Shown in pieces: positions 27,149 to 34,418 of a stretch of 64,000 nucleotides of DNA. The stretch covers positions 62,001 through 126,000 of the forward strand of contig NZ_JAKSYJ010000216.1 in the NCBI RefSeq assembly GCF_022829365.1. Reading direction: 5' to 3'. This DNA comes from Methylobacterium sp. J-077 (GTDB lineage: Bacteria > Pseudomonadota > Alphaproteobacteria > Rhizobiales > Beijerinckiaceae). Numbering within the stretch: the first letter of the stretch is position 1; every line of letters begins with the position of its first letter. Position numbers and translations under genes: made by a program. The notes under the pieces are model-generated. The model worked only from the letters and a program-made list of their open reading frames with translations. It was not told where the DNA came from and ran no database searches.

Positions 27149-27235
27149 CCTCGTAACGCTGCACGCCGTAGAGACCTGCGGATCGGCCCCGGCGCTGCGG
27201 CGGGCGATCGGTCCGCCGCCGGACGAACGCTGCGC

Positions 27236-28486
27236 ATGACCCTCGACAAGCTCTCCCTGCCCAAGGACAAGATCCGCGTCCTGCTCCTCGAAGGCATCAA
27301 CGATAGCGCCGTCGCGCTGATGCAGGCCGCCGGCTACACCAACCTGACCCGGCTGCCGAAGGCGCTCGACCGGGAGGCCCTGCACGCGGCACTTCAGGGC
27401 GTGCACATGGTGGGCATCCGTTCGCGCACGCAGCTCGACGCGGCCGCGTTCGAGGCGGCGGACCGGCTGCTGGCGGTGGGCTGCTTCTCGGTGGGCACCA
27501 ACCAGGTCGACCTGGAGGCCGCGCGCCATCGCGGCATCCCGGTGTTCAACGCGCCGTTCTCCAACACCCGCTCGGTTGCGGAGCTGACGATCGGCGAGAT
27601 CGTGATGCTGCTGCGCCGGATCGTGCCGCGCTCGGTCGGCGCCCATGCCGGCCGGTGGGACAAGTCGGCGGCGGGTTCGCTCGAGGTCCGCGGCAAGACG
27701 CTCGGCATCGTCGGCTACGGCAATATCGGCACGCAGCTCTCGACGCTCGCCGAGGCGATGGGCATGCGGGTGCTGTTCTACGACCACACCGACAAGCTGC
27801 GACACGGCAACACCGAACCGACCAAGACCCTGCACGACCTGCTTGGCCAGTGCGACGTGGTCTCGCTCCACGTCCCCGAGACGGAAGCCACCGCCAACAT
27901 GATCGGCGCGGCCGAGATCCGGGCGATGCGCCCCGGTTCGTTCCTGATCAACAACGCCCGCGGCACGGTGGTCGACCTCGACGCGCTGGCGGAGGCCCTG
28001 CGCGACGGCCACCTCAAGGGCGCGGCCATCGACGTGTTCCCGGTGGAGCCGGGCTCCAACACGGAAGCCTTCGTGAGCCCGCTCCAGGGGATCGAGAACG
28101 TGATCCTCACGCCGCATATCGGCGGCTCGACGGAAGAGGCCCAGGAGCGCATCGGCGCCGAGGTCGCCCGCAAGCTCGTGGATTATTCCGATATCGGCTC
28201 GACGGTGGGCGCGGTGAATTTTCCGCAGGTGCAATTGCCGGCGCGGCCGACGGGGACGCGCTTCATCCACGTCCAGCGCAACCTGCCGGGCATGCTCGGG
28301 CGGCTGAACGACGTGTTCTCCCGCGGCCACGTCAACATCGCCGCGCAGTTCTACCAGACCGACGGCGAGGTCGGGTACGTCGTGCTGGAGACCGACGCCA
28401 CCGACGCCGATGCCGAGGCGCTGCTCACCGAGATCCGCGCCATCCCGGGCACGATCCGGGCGCGCCTGCTCTACGAGCGCCGCTGA
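27236..28486 (+). CDS. serA: D-3-phosphoglycerate dehydrogenase
   Basis: 416 residues, matching the E. coli-like type of SerA (about 410). The NAD-binding Rossmann motif is GIVGYGNIGTQLS near residue 156; catalytic residues fit NNARGTVVDL (Arg), EPGSN and TPHIGGST (His). A C-terminal ACT domain (about 340-416) begins FIHVQRNLPGML and mediates serine feedback inhibition in this class. It starts the serine pathway from 3-phosphoglycerate. The open frame continues 93 codons upstream, but the ATG at 27236 gives the family N-terminus. A hairpin lies in the leader. Confidence 0.96.
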   Translation: MTLDKLSLPKDKIRVLLLEGINDSAVALMQAAGYTNLTRLPKALDREALHAALQGVHMVGIRSRTQLDAAAFEAADRLLAVGCFSVGTNQVDLEAARHRGIPVFNAPFSNTRSVAELTIGEIVMLLRRIVPRSVGAHAGRWDKSAAGSLEVRGKTLGIVGYGNIGTQLSTLAEAMGMRVLFYDHTDKLRHGNTEPTKTLHDLLGQCDVVSLHVPETEATANMIGAAEIRAMRPGSFLINNARGTVVDLDALAEALRDGHLKGAAIDVFPVEPGSNTEAFVSPLQGIENVILTPHIGGSTEEAQERIGAEVARKLVDYSDIGSTVGAVNFPQVQLPARPTGTRFIHVQRNLPGMLGRLNDVFSRGHVNIAAQFYQTDGEVGYVVLETDATDADAEALLTEIRAIPGTIRARLLYERR

Positions 28487-28515
28487 AACCCGGGCGATTT
28501 CGTCCCGACCGCATC

Positions 28516-28540
28516 GAACGCGGCGTCTGTTGCCGCGTTC
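28516..28540 (+). terminator. Possible terminator after serA
   Basis: A perfect 9-bp stem GAACGCGGC/GCCGCGTTC with a 7-base loop, 30 bases past the serA stop. The sequence after it has no U-run, so it may be weak or an RNA-end stabiliser. Confidence 0.4.
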
Positions 28541-28623
28541 GCCTTGCGCGGCGGCGCCGGGCGCTGTTCAAGTCACGCCCGGCCGCTTTGCTGATGGATC
28601 GGCCGATCGGCGGAGGATGTGCG

Positions 28624-29100
28624 GTGACGAAGCGTATTGGATGCGGATTGGCCGGCCTCGTGCTCGGTCTGGCCGGGACGGTTTCGGTCGTCTCCGATGC
28701 GTCCGCGGATTGCCTGCGCCGGATCTACAACCGCTCGACCTACGTGCTGGTCGCGCGCCAGGACGGCGGGCCGCCAGCGACCCTGCTGCCCGGGCAATCC
28801 CTACCGGTGCGACTGTCGCGGCCGGGCCAGATCGCGATCTCGGCCTATTGCGGGCTTCCCGATGCCGGAGGCAGCCCGGTCACCCAGGCGAGCTTCGATT
28901 ACGAGGCCGTGCTCGACCGCTGCTTCGTCCGGTTCGGGAGCGATGAGTTCTTCGCATCGCAACTCGGCCGCGGCTTCTTCGGCACGCAGGAGACCGCACC
29001 GTTCACGGTCAACAACCCGCAGCAGGGCGACATCGTGCTCGGTCCCTCCGCCCTGCCCGCCTGCCCGGTGCCGGGCGCGGTGCTCAGCCGGCGCGGCTGA
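28624..29100 (+). CDS. Secreted protein of unknown function
   Basis: 158 residues starting at a GTG with GGAGG seven bases upstream, which decides the start. Residues about 1-28 are a signal peptide (GCGLAGLVLGLAG...ASA). The mature part has four or five Cys residues, suggesting disulfides, and a beta-rich character (STYVLVARQDGGPPATLLPG). No recognised domain. Stands between serA and a minus-strand small gene. Confidence 0.7.
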   Translation: MTKRIGCGLAGLVLGLAGTVSVVSDASADCLRRIYNRSTYVLVARQDGGPPATLLPGQSLPVRLSRPGQIAISAYCGLPDAGGSPVTQASFDYEAVLDRCFVRFGSDEFFASQLGRGFFGTQETAPFTVNNPQQGDIVLGPSALPACPVPGAVLSRRG

Positions 29101-29160
29101 ACGTCTGATTGGACCATCGTCCTATCCCGGAAGCCGGAAACCGCCTTTCGGGACGATGCG

Positions 29161-29313
29161 TCAGAGAAAATGCCGGAAGACGACCCGCCGGTCCTCGCCG
29201 GCGTCGGGCGGCGGAGCCGCTGCTGGCGTCAGGAACGGGCTGGCGAGCCGCAGCGCAATCAGGCTCAGAGCCGCAAGCGCCGGGGTAAGACATCGGAACG
29301 GGCGAGCGAGCAT
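29161..29313 (-). CDS. Very small secreted protein candidate (50 residues)
   Basis: A 50-codon frame with ATG at 29313 and TGA at 29161-29163. GGAGG sits five bases before the ATG, an ideal spacing. The product starts MLARPFRCLTPALAALSLI, a plausible signal peptide or membrane segment running to about residue 31 (TPAAA), and ends in a short charged tail. Too short for most gene finders. It lies in a gap of more than 500 bases otherwise without a gene. Confidence 0.5.
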   Translation of the reverse strand: MLARPFRCLTPALAALSLIALRLASPFLTPAAAPPPDAGEDRRVVFRHFL

Positions 29314-29650
29314 GAGCGCCTCCGTCGCGGCGTTGCCCACACAGGAGATGACCTGAGTGCAGCCCTGACGCGTGAGCAGAGCATCGCATCAAGCCGCTCG
29401 ATCCGACGTGCCGAAGCGCACATGGGTCACGTTAAGCCGGCTCACCGAGGCCTGCGCGCCGCAATCCGTACGCGCATGCCGCACGCGCCCGAGGACCGGA
29501 TCCTTCGCGGTAACGGTCGCCCGATTGCGTCCGCGGCATCGCTGGCGCCTCGGGCGGCACGCTCCTATGGTGCCTTCTGCGGGAGTTTCGCCGCGCACGC
29601 CGCGACTTTGCTCCCCTCGCCGAACCAACAGCGTGAACGAGGACGCGCGT

Positions 29651-29866
29651 ATGCTGACCCAGACTGGCAACTCGATCCTGCGGGGGGATCTCGGCGTCGA
29701 GGAAACCATCGAATCCGACAACATCGTCCGGTGGGACGGCGAGCGCCTCTACGTCGAGCAGGACGTGTTCCACAACGGCCAGCTCGTTCACCGCAAGTAC
29801 CGCCGCACCGTGTCCGAGCCGGTGGCCCAGGCGCTCTGGGCGATCATCAACCGCGCCAAGCAGTAA
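29651..29866 (+). CDS. Small cytoplasmic protein of unknown function
   Basis: 71 residues: a beta-rich core (VEETIESDNIVRWDGERLYVEQ) and a C-terminal helix. GAGG lies eight bases upstream of the ATG at 29651. Codon use is typical of the genome. No known domain was recognised. The region before it (29314-29650) holds nothing else I can support. Confidence 0.6.
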   Translation: MLTQTGNSILRGDLGVEETIESDNIVRWDGERLYVEQDVFHNGQLVHRKYRRTVSEPVAQALWAIINRAKQ

Positions 29867-29971
29867 GTTTTTGCGTGTAGGCCCCGCCCAAGTCAGTGGG
29901 GGTCACGATGGGGGACGGCGGCGCTCCCGCCCTCCCCGGCAGCCTCTCGAAGCCACGTCAGGGAACCGGCG

Positions 29972-30304
29972 CTACGCCGCCACCGCGTTGAGGGGTTCTG
30001 CGGCCGAAAGCGGCTCGGTCTGCAAGGCGTCGAGCCGGCTATGGGCGTTGTCGAAGGCCGCCCGCACCGTCGCGCCGGCATCCTCCACCGCGACCAGCAC
30101 CGCCAGCTTCTGGCTTGAGGCGCGATCCGCGATGCTGCGGGCAGCCGAGAGCAGGGACTGCTCCAGGCTTTGGAATTCGGCCGCAGCCTCCTTCCCCGCT
30201 TCGCGGGTGGCCGCCGCCAGGCGCTCCAGCGCCGCCTCGAGGGCATGACGCAGGACAAGCGTGCGCACGCGCTCCTGAAGGAGCGCCCTCTCGTCGAGTT
30301 TCAT
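29972..30304 (-). CDS. Hypothetical helical protein
   Basis: 110 residues with almost continuous amphipathic helix (DERALLQERVRTLVLRH at the start and long Ala/Glu/Leu-rich segments up to about residue 95), suggesting a coiled coil or four-helix protein. No signal peptide, membrane segment or recognised family. The ATG at 30304 has no strong ribosome-binding site. Confidence 0.55.
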   Translation of the reverse strand: MKLDERALLQERVRTLVLRHALEAALERLAAATREAGKEAAAEFQSLEQSLLSAARSIADRASSQKLAVLVAVEDAGATVRAAFDNAHSRLDALQTEPLSAAEPLNAVAA

Positions 30305-30729
30305 CGGAATGGGTCCGCAACCGGGAACGCGGAGACGATCTCATACTTTCGCGGACGGTGCAGCCACCTTTTTGCAACAGCGCAATACAGCTTCTGTGCC
30401 GAGCCGCCGATTTTTCCGAGACGGTATGGTTGCTCCGCGACAGGATAGTCTATCGTTTATCGATGGAATCCAAAGCTAGGATACGCGATATCGGCTGTCT
30501 AAACGGGAATGCATGACTATTCGTGGCGCGTTCAGCACTACGGATTCCAATGGAAGAAAAACTGTCATGGTGCTGTCACAACTGCATTGCGACTGTGACG
30601 CCGGGCTGAGGAAGATCGGTGCAGCCCCGTGGCGCGCAGCAGAAACCGGCGGCCTCGTTCGCACGCTCTCGTCGGGATCGACCGATGCGGAGCGAGCCGT
30701 TCGCGGGCCACGCGCCTCGTGAGGCACCC
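30305..30729. other. Intergenic stretch with no supported gene
   Basis: About 425 bases between two minus-strand genes. The part 30330-30600 is AT-richer than its surroundings and may hold the promoter of the helical protein gene. A plus-strand 69-codon frame from 30513 lacks a ribosome-binding site and was not called. Confidence 0.4.
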
Positions 30730-31308
30730 TCAATACGGGGTTCCACGCCGACGGCGCTCGCCAAGAGCTTCGGCATACCAGTCCAGCTCGTCCAGGAACC
30801 GGCCGGCCGCTTTCTCGATCCAGGCATCCGCGGGCGTGCCGTCTTCGTCGAGCACCGTCTGGAGACGGGGGATCGGCAGCAGTGATGGGATGCTGGGCAT
30901 GCCCAGTTCGGCGAGCATGGCCCGGAGCGGCATCGCCGCGCGGACCCCGCCGAACTGGCCGGCCGAGTAGCAACAGATCGCCGACGGCCGCCAGGAATAC
31001 TCTTCGAGGAAGTGATCGAGGGTGTTGGACAAAGCCGGCGGAACGCCGTGATTGTACTCGGCCGAGACCACCACGAAGGCGTCTGCCTCGCGATACAGAG
31101 CGGCGAGGCGTTCCAACGCCTCCGGGGCGGTGCCGGATGGGTATTCCTTGTACATCCGGTCGAGGAGCGGGAGCTTCAACTCGGCGGGATCGACCAGCGG
31201 GGCGGCGTGGCCGCGCGCCTCGAGCCGGGCGATCAGAAACAGCGCCGCCCGGATGCCGATGCGGTCGGAGCGGACGCTGCCGAGGATGACCGGGACGGTG
31301 AGAGGCAT
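30730..31308 (-). CDS. NADPH-dependent FMN reductase family protein
   Basis: 192 residues with a flavodoxin-like fold. VILGSVRSDRIG at residues 7-18 is the phosphate-binding loop for FMN, EYNHGVPPALSNTLD is the conserved family stretch and YSAGQFGGVRA forms the flavin ring contact. Family members reduce FMN, azo dyes, quinones or chromate with NADPH. Cytoplasmic, stand-alone gene. The exact substrate cannot be read from sequence. Confidence 0.9.
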   Translation of the reverse strand: MPLTVPVILGSVRSDRIGIRAALFLIARLEARGHAAPLVDPAELKLPLLDRMYKEYPSGTAPEALERLAALYREADAFVVVSAEYNHGVPPALSNTLDHFLEEYSWRPSAICCYSAGQFGGVRAAMPLRAMLAELGMPSIPSLLPIPRLQTVLDEDGTPADAWIEKAAGRFLDELDWYAEALGERRRRGTPY

Positions 31309-31329
31309 GGCGATCTCCGATCAACCTGA

Positions 31330-31941
31330 TCAGGTCTTCGATGTGGCCGTGAGCGCGCTGGCTGCCAGGCCGGCCGGCCCGGTGGTCGCGTAGGCGGCGA
31401 TCGCCTTCGTGACCTGCTGAAGCAACGATTGCAGGCCGTCGTCGGTGCCGCTGGACGCGGTCGTATCGCCGGTCGACGTGCCCGAGGTCGTCGCGGCAGC
31501 GGTGCCGCCGCTGGCCGCAGGGTCGGACGTCGTAGTGTCCGGAACCGCGGATTCGGCAGGGCGTGCGTGATGGCCGTGATGGTGATGGACCGGTGCTGAA
31601 GCGCCCGAGGCCTGGCCGTCATCCGTGCCGACGGCCGATGCCGTCCCGTCGGTGGCGCTCGAAGAGCTCGTGGCCGCCGCGAGACCGCCCTGCGCGTTGA
31701 TCTGGCTGTAATCGGATTGCACCTGCAGCAGCGAGGCCATCAGGTCGCTCGACAGCGCCGGGCTGGACGACGTGCTGCTTGAGGACGTCGCGGCGCCGGT
31801 GCCGGCCGAGGCGCCGGCGTCCTGGCTCGCTGAGGCGAACGTGCTCGCGTCGGTCTGCTGCGCGGAGGCGGCCCGCGTCTGCCGCAGGGCGCTGATGAGG
31901 TCTCGTTGGAGGCTGCTGCTCGTGACCGAACCGACCGACAT
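31330..31941 (-). CDS. Ser/Thr/Ala-rich low-complexity protein with a His cluster
   Basis: 203 residues from the ATG at 31941. Long stretches of Ser, Thr, Ala, Gly and Asp flank two more ordered helices: SLQRDLISALRQTR near the N-terminus and LQSLLQQVTKAIAAYA near the C-terminus. A His cluster HHHHGHH sits near residue 122 and could bind metal. No signal peptide and no named domain. The two short helices separated by disordered linkers recall small secreted or sensor-associated proteins of Hyphomicrobiales, but nothing firmer can be said. Divergent from the kdp operon. Confidence 0.65.
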   Translation of the reverse strand: MSVGSVTSSSLQRDLISALRQTRAASAQQTDASTFASASQDAGASAGTGAATSSSSTSSSPALSSDLMASLLQVQSDYSQINAQGGLAAATSSSSATDGTASAVGTDDGQASGASAPVHHHHGHHARPAESAVPDTTTSDPAASGGTAAATTSGTSTGDTTASSGTDDGLQSLLQQVTKAIAAYATTGPAGLAASALTATSKT

Positions 31942-32104
31942 GATACGTCCTCGCGAAGTCTTGCGGGGGTGACCACGCACGGCGCGTTCCAGAATTTTCG
32001 CTTTGATTTCAAAGGGCAGAATGGGCGACCGGCCGGCAGGATTGGCCGCGCGGCAGAGTTTGCCGATTTGTGGCGGCCTCGCGATCCGAGCGTCCGATCC
32101 TCAT

Positions 32105-32123
32105 GCGATCCTTATAAGATCGC
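32105..32123 (+). promoter_or_regulatory. Palindrome in the kdp promoter region
   Basis: GCGATC (32105-32110) and GATCGC (32118-32123) flank CTTATAA, making a 19-base near-palindrome that overlaps a TATAAG -10-like hexamer. It lies about 110 bases before the first small ORF of the kdp operon. It could be a KdpE operator, but the KdpE site in this lineage is not known to me. Confidence 0.35.
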
Positions 32124-32231
32124 CCGCCTCTCCGTCTCGAACCCTAACGTGGTTCCCGTCCACACTCCGGGTTGGCCGGGATCGGTCGCGGCAGAGCCGC
32201 GGTCGGCCCGCGCGACCGACACGGACGTCCC

Positions 32232-32315
32232 ATGCTCGACCTCATCTTCATCGCCGCGGGGCTAACCTTCTTCGCCGTGAGCGAAGGCTACGCGCTCCTC
32301 TGCGACCGCCTCTGA
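32232..32315 (+). CDS. 27-residue membrane protein at the head of the kdp operon
   Basis: A tiny frame, ATG at 32232 and TGA at 32313-32315, encoding MLDLIFIAAGLTFFAVSEGY and a seven-residue ending ALLCDRL. The first 18 or so residues form one hydrophobic helix and the end is polar, as in KdpF, which follows 11 bases later. Similar unnamed tiny ORFs precede kdpF in other alphaproteobacteria as far as I recall. Probably a second small subunit or regulator of the KdpABC pump. Confidence 0.6.
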   Translation: MLDLIFIAAGLTFFAVSEGYALLCDRL

Positions 32316-32326
32316 GGCAGACCGCC

Positions 32327-32416
32327 ATGACCCTCGACCTCGCCCTCGGCGCCCTCGTGACTGCCGGGCTCCTCGTCTACCTCACCTACGCCCTCGTCCG
32401 CCCCGAGCGGTTCTGA
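32327..32416 (+). CDS. kdpF: Potassium-transporting ATPase subunit KdpF
   Basis: 29 residues: one membrane helix followed by the ending VYLTYALVRPERF, which is the KdpF signature. KdpF stabilises the KdpFABC complex in the inner membrane. It lies 13 bases before kdpA and just after another tiny membrane-protein gene. Too short for standard gene tracks but clear by motif and position. Confidence 0.9.
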   Translation: MTLDLALGALVTAGLLVYLTYALVRPERF

Positions 32417-32429
32417 AGGACCACCTCCC

Positions 32430-34145
32430 ATGACCCTCAACGGCTGGATCCAGATTGAGCTGTACTGCGCGGTCGTCTTGGCGCTCGTGAGGCCCCTCGG
32501 CCTCTACTTGACCCGCGTGTTCAACGGCGAGCGCACCGTCCTCTCGCCGATCCTCGCGCCGTTCGAGCGCGGGCTCTATCGCGTGTCCGGTATCGACGCC
32601 CGGCAGGAGCAGCACTGGCTCGCCTACACCGGCGCCGTAATCCTGTTCCACATCCTGGGCTTCGCGGCGCTCTACGCGATCCTGCGCCTGCAGGCCATCC
32701 TGCCGCTCAACCCGGCCGACCAAGCCGCGGTGGCGCCGGACCTCGCGTTCAACACGTCGGCCAGCTTCATCACCAACACCAACTGGCAGTCCTACGGCGG
32801 CGAGACCACGCTGTCGTACCTGACCCAGATGCTGGGCCTGACGCACCAAAACTTCCTGTCGGCGGCCACCGGCATCGCCGTCGCTGTCGCGCTGATCCGC
32901 GGGTTCGCGCGGGCTTCGACCGGCACCATCGGTTCGTTCTGGGTCGATGTCACCCGGGCGACCCTCTACGTGCTGCTGCCGATCTGCATTCCGTACACGC
33001 TGTTCCTCGTCTGGCAGGGCATGCCGCAGACGCTTGGGGCGTATGTCGACGCGACCACGCTCGAGGGCGCCAAGCAGACCATCGCGGTCGGGCCGGTGGC
33101 GAGCCAGGTGGCGATCAAGATGCTGGGCACAAACGGCGGCGGCTTCTTCAACGCCAACGCCGCGCACCCGTTCGAGAACCCCACCGCCCTGTCGAATTTC
33201 GTCCAGATGGTCTCGATCTTCGCGATCGGGGCCGCGCTCACCAACGTGTTCGGCCGCATGGTCGGGGACGAGCGCCAGGGCTGGGCGATCCTGGGCGCCA
33301 TGGGCGTCCTGTTCCTGGCCGGCGTCCTCGTCACCTACTGGGCCGAGGCCCAGGGCAGCTCCGTCCTGAACAGCCTCGGCCTCGCCGCCGGCAACATGGA
33401 GGGCAAGGAGATCCGCTTCGGCATCGCCGCCTCGGCGCTGTTCGCGGTGATCACGACGGCCGCCTCCTGCGGCGCGGTCAACGCCATGCACGACAGCTTC
33501 ACGGCGCTCGGCGGCATGATCCCGCTGATCAACATGCAGCTCGGCGAGATCATCATCGGCGGTGTCGGCGCCGGCCTCTACGGCATGCTGATCTTCGTGA
33601 TCGTGGCGATCTTCGTGGCGGGCCTGATGGTCGGCCGCACGCCCGAATACCTCGGCAAGAAGATCGAGGCGAAGGAGGTGAAGATGGCCATGCTCGGCAT
33701 CCTCTGCCTGCCGCTGATGATGCTCGGTGGAACGGCCATCGCCACGGTCGTCTCCGCCGGCCTCGCCGGCCCGGCCAATGCCGGCCCCCACGGCTTCACC
33801 GAGATCCTCTACGCCTACACCTCGGCGGCGGCCAACAACGGCTCTGCCTTCGGCGGCCTGACGGCCAACACGCCGTTCTACAACAGCACGCTGGCCATCG
33901 GCATGCTGGTGGGGCGGTTCTTCGTGAAGATCCCCGTGCTCGCCATTGCGGGCTCGCTGGCGGCCAAGAAGACGGTCCCGGCCTCGGCGGGCACGTTCCC
34001 CACTCATGGCGGCCTGTTCGTCGGGTTGCTGGTCGGCGTCATCCTGATCGTCGGCGGCCTGACCTTCTTCCCGTCGCTGGCGCTGGGCCCCGTGGTCGAG
34101 CACCTCGCGGGCACGGCGGGCCAGACCTTCGCGACGGGAGGCTGA
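32430..34145 (+). CDS. kdpA: Potassium-transporting ATPase subunit A
   Basis: 571 residues, about ten membrane helices. The four pore-loop segments of this superfamily-of-K-transporters subunit are present: ASFITNTNWQSYGGE, LGTNGGGFFNANAAHPFENP, ASCGAVNAMHD, and SAAANNGSAFGG. These form the K+ selectivity filter. KdpA is the channel-like subunit through which K+ enters at high affinity, coupled to ATP hydrolysis by KdpB. The start ATG matches the family N-terminus. The kdpA stop is followed one base later by an extra small gene. Confidence 0.97.
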   Translation: MTLNGWIQIELYCAVVLALVRPLGLYLTRVFNGERTVLSPILAPFERGLYRVSGIDARQEQHWLAYTGAVILFHILGFAALYAILRLQAILPLNPADQAAVAPDLAFNTSASFITNTNWQSYGGETTLSYLTQMLGLTHQNFLSAATGIAVAVALIRGFARASTGTIGSFWVDVTRATLYVLLPICIPYTLFLVWQGMPQTLGAYVDATTLEGAKQTIAVGPVASQVAIKMLGTNGGGFFNANAAHPFENPTALSNFVQMVSIFAIGAALTNVFGRMVGDERQGWAILGAMGVLFLAGVLVTYWAEAQGSSVLNSLGLAAGNMEGKEIRFGIAASALFAVITTAASCGAVNAMHDSFTALGGMIPLINMQLGEIIIGGVGAGLYGMLIFVIVAIFVAGLMVGRTPEYLGKKIEAKEVKMAMLGILCLPLMMLGGTAIATVVSAGLAGPANAGPHGFTEILYAYTSAAANNGSAFGGLTANTPFYNSTLAIGMLVGRFFVKIPVLAIAGSLAAKKTVPASAGTFPTHGGLFVGLLVGVILIVGGLTFFPSLALGPVVEHLAGTAGQTFATGG

Positions 34146-34146
34146 G

Positions 34147-34356
34147 ATGACCCGTGCCGTCCCGTCCCGACGCGTTCCGCGCCACCACCTGATGGTGCAC
34201 CGGCAGCCGCCGCACCGGGACAGGCCCGCGGCCAGGCCGGGCGCCGCACCGGCCAGGCTCTCCGACCTGATCCTCGCGCTGCTCGGCGTGACCCTGCTCG
34301 GCGGTCTCGCCCTGCTGGCCGCCGCGGCCCTGATGGCGCGTGTCGCCGCGCCCTGA
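34147..34356 (+). CDS. 69-residue single-helix protein between kdpA and kdpB
   Basis: The ATG starts one base after the kdpA stop, preceded by GGGAGG inside the end of kdpA, so translation is probably coupled. The N-terminal 37 residues are strongly basic and Pro/Arg/His-rich; a single hydrophobic helix (about 41-64, LILALLGVTLLGGLALLAAA) follows. No known Kdp subunit matches. Codon use is like that of its neighbours. It could be an accessory subunit or a small regulator of the complex. The canonical operon has no gene here. Confidence 0.65.
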   Translation: MTRAVPSRRVPRHHLMVHRQPPHRDRPAARPGAAPARLSDLILALLGVTLLGGLALLAAAALMARVAAP

Positions 34357-34418
34357 ACCGATATTCCAACCCGGCGCGCGACGCCGGGCTCCGATCCCCT
34401 CAATCTGGACACCCGACC

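Noticed and set aside
26940..27235. A SAM-type or serine-related riboswitch upstream of serA
   Set aside because: The region was read for the conserved SAM-II core and none was seen; only an unassigned hairpin is present.
27655..28593. The 5' part of a long plus-strand frame overlapping serA
   Set aside because: It is an out-of-frame reading of serA. The real gene in that frame starts at the GTG at 28624, with a good ribosome-binding site.
30513..30722. A 69-codon plus-strand frame in the gap before the FMN reductase gene
   Set aside because: No ribosome-binding site, no domain and a low-complexity Arg-rich end.
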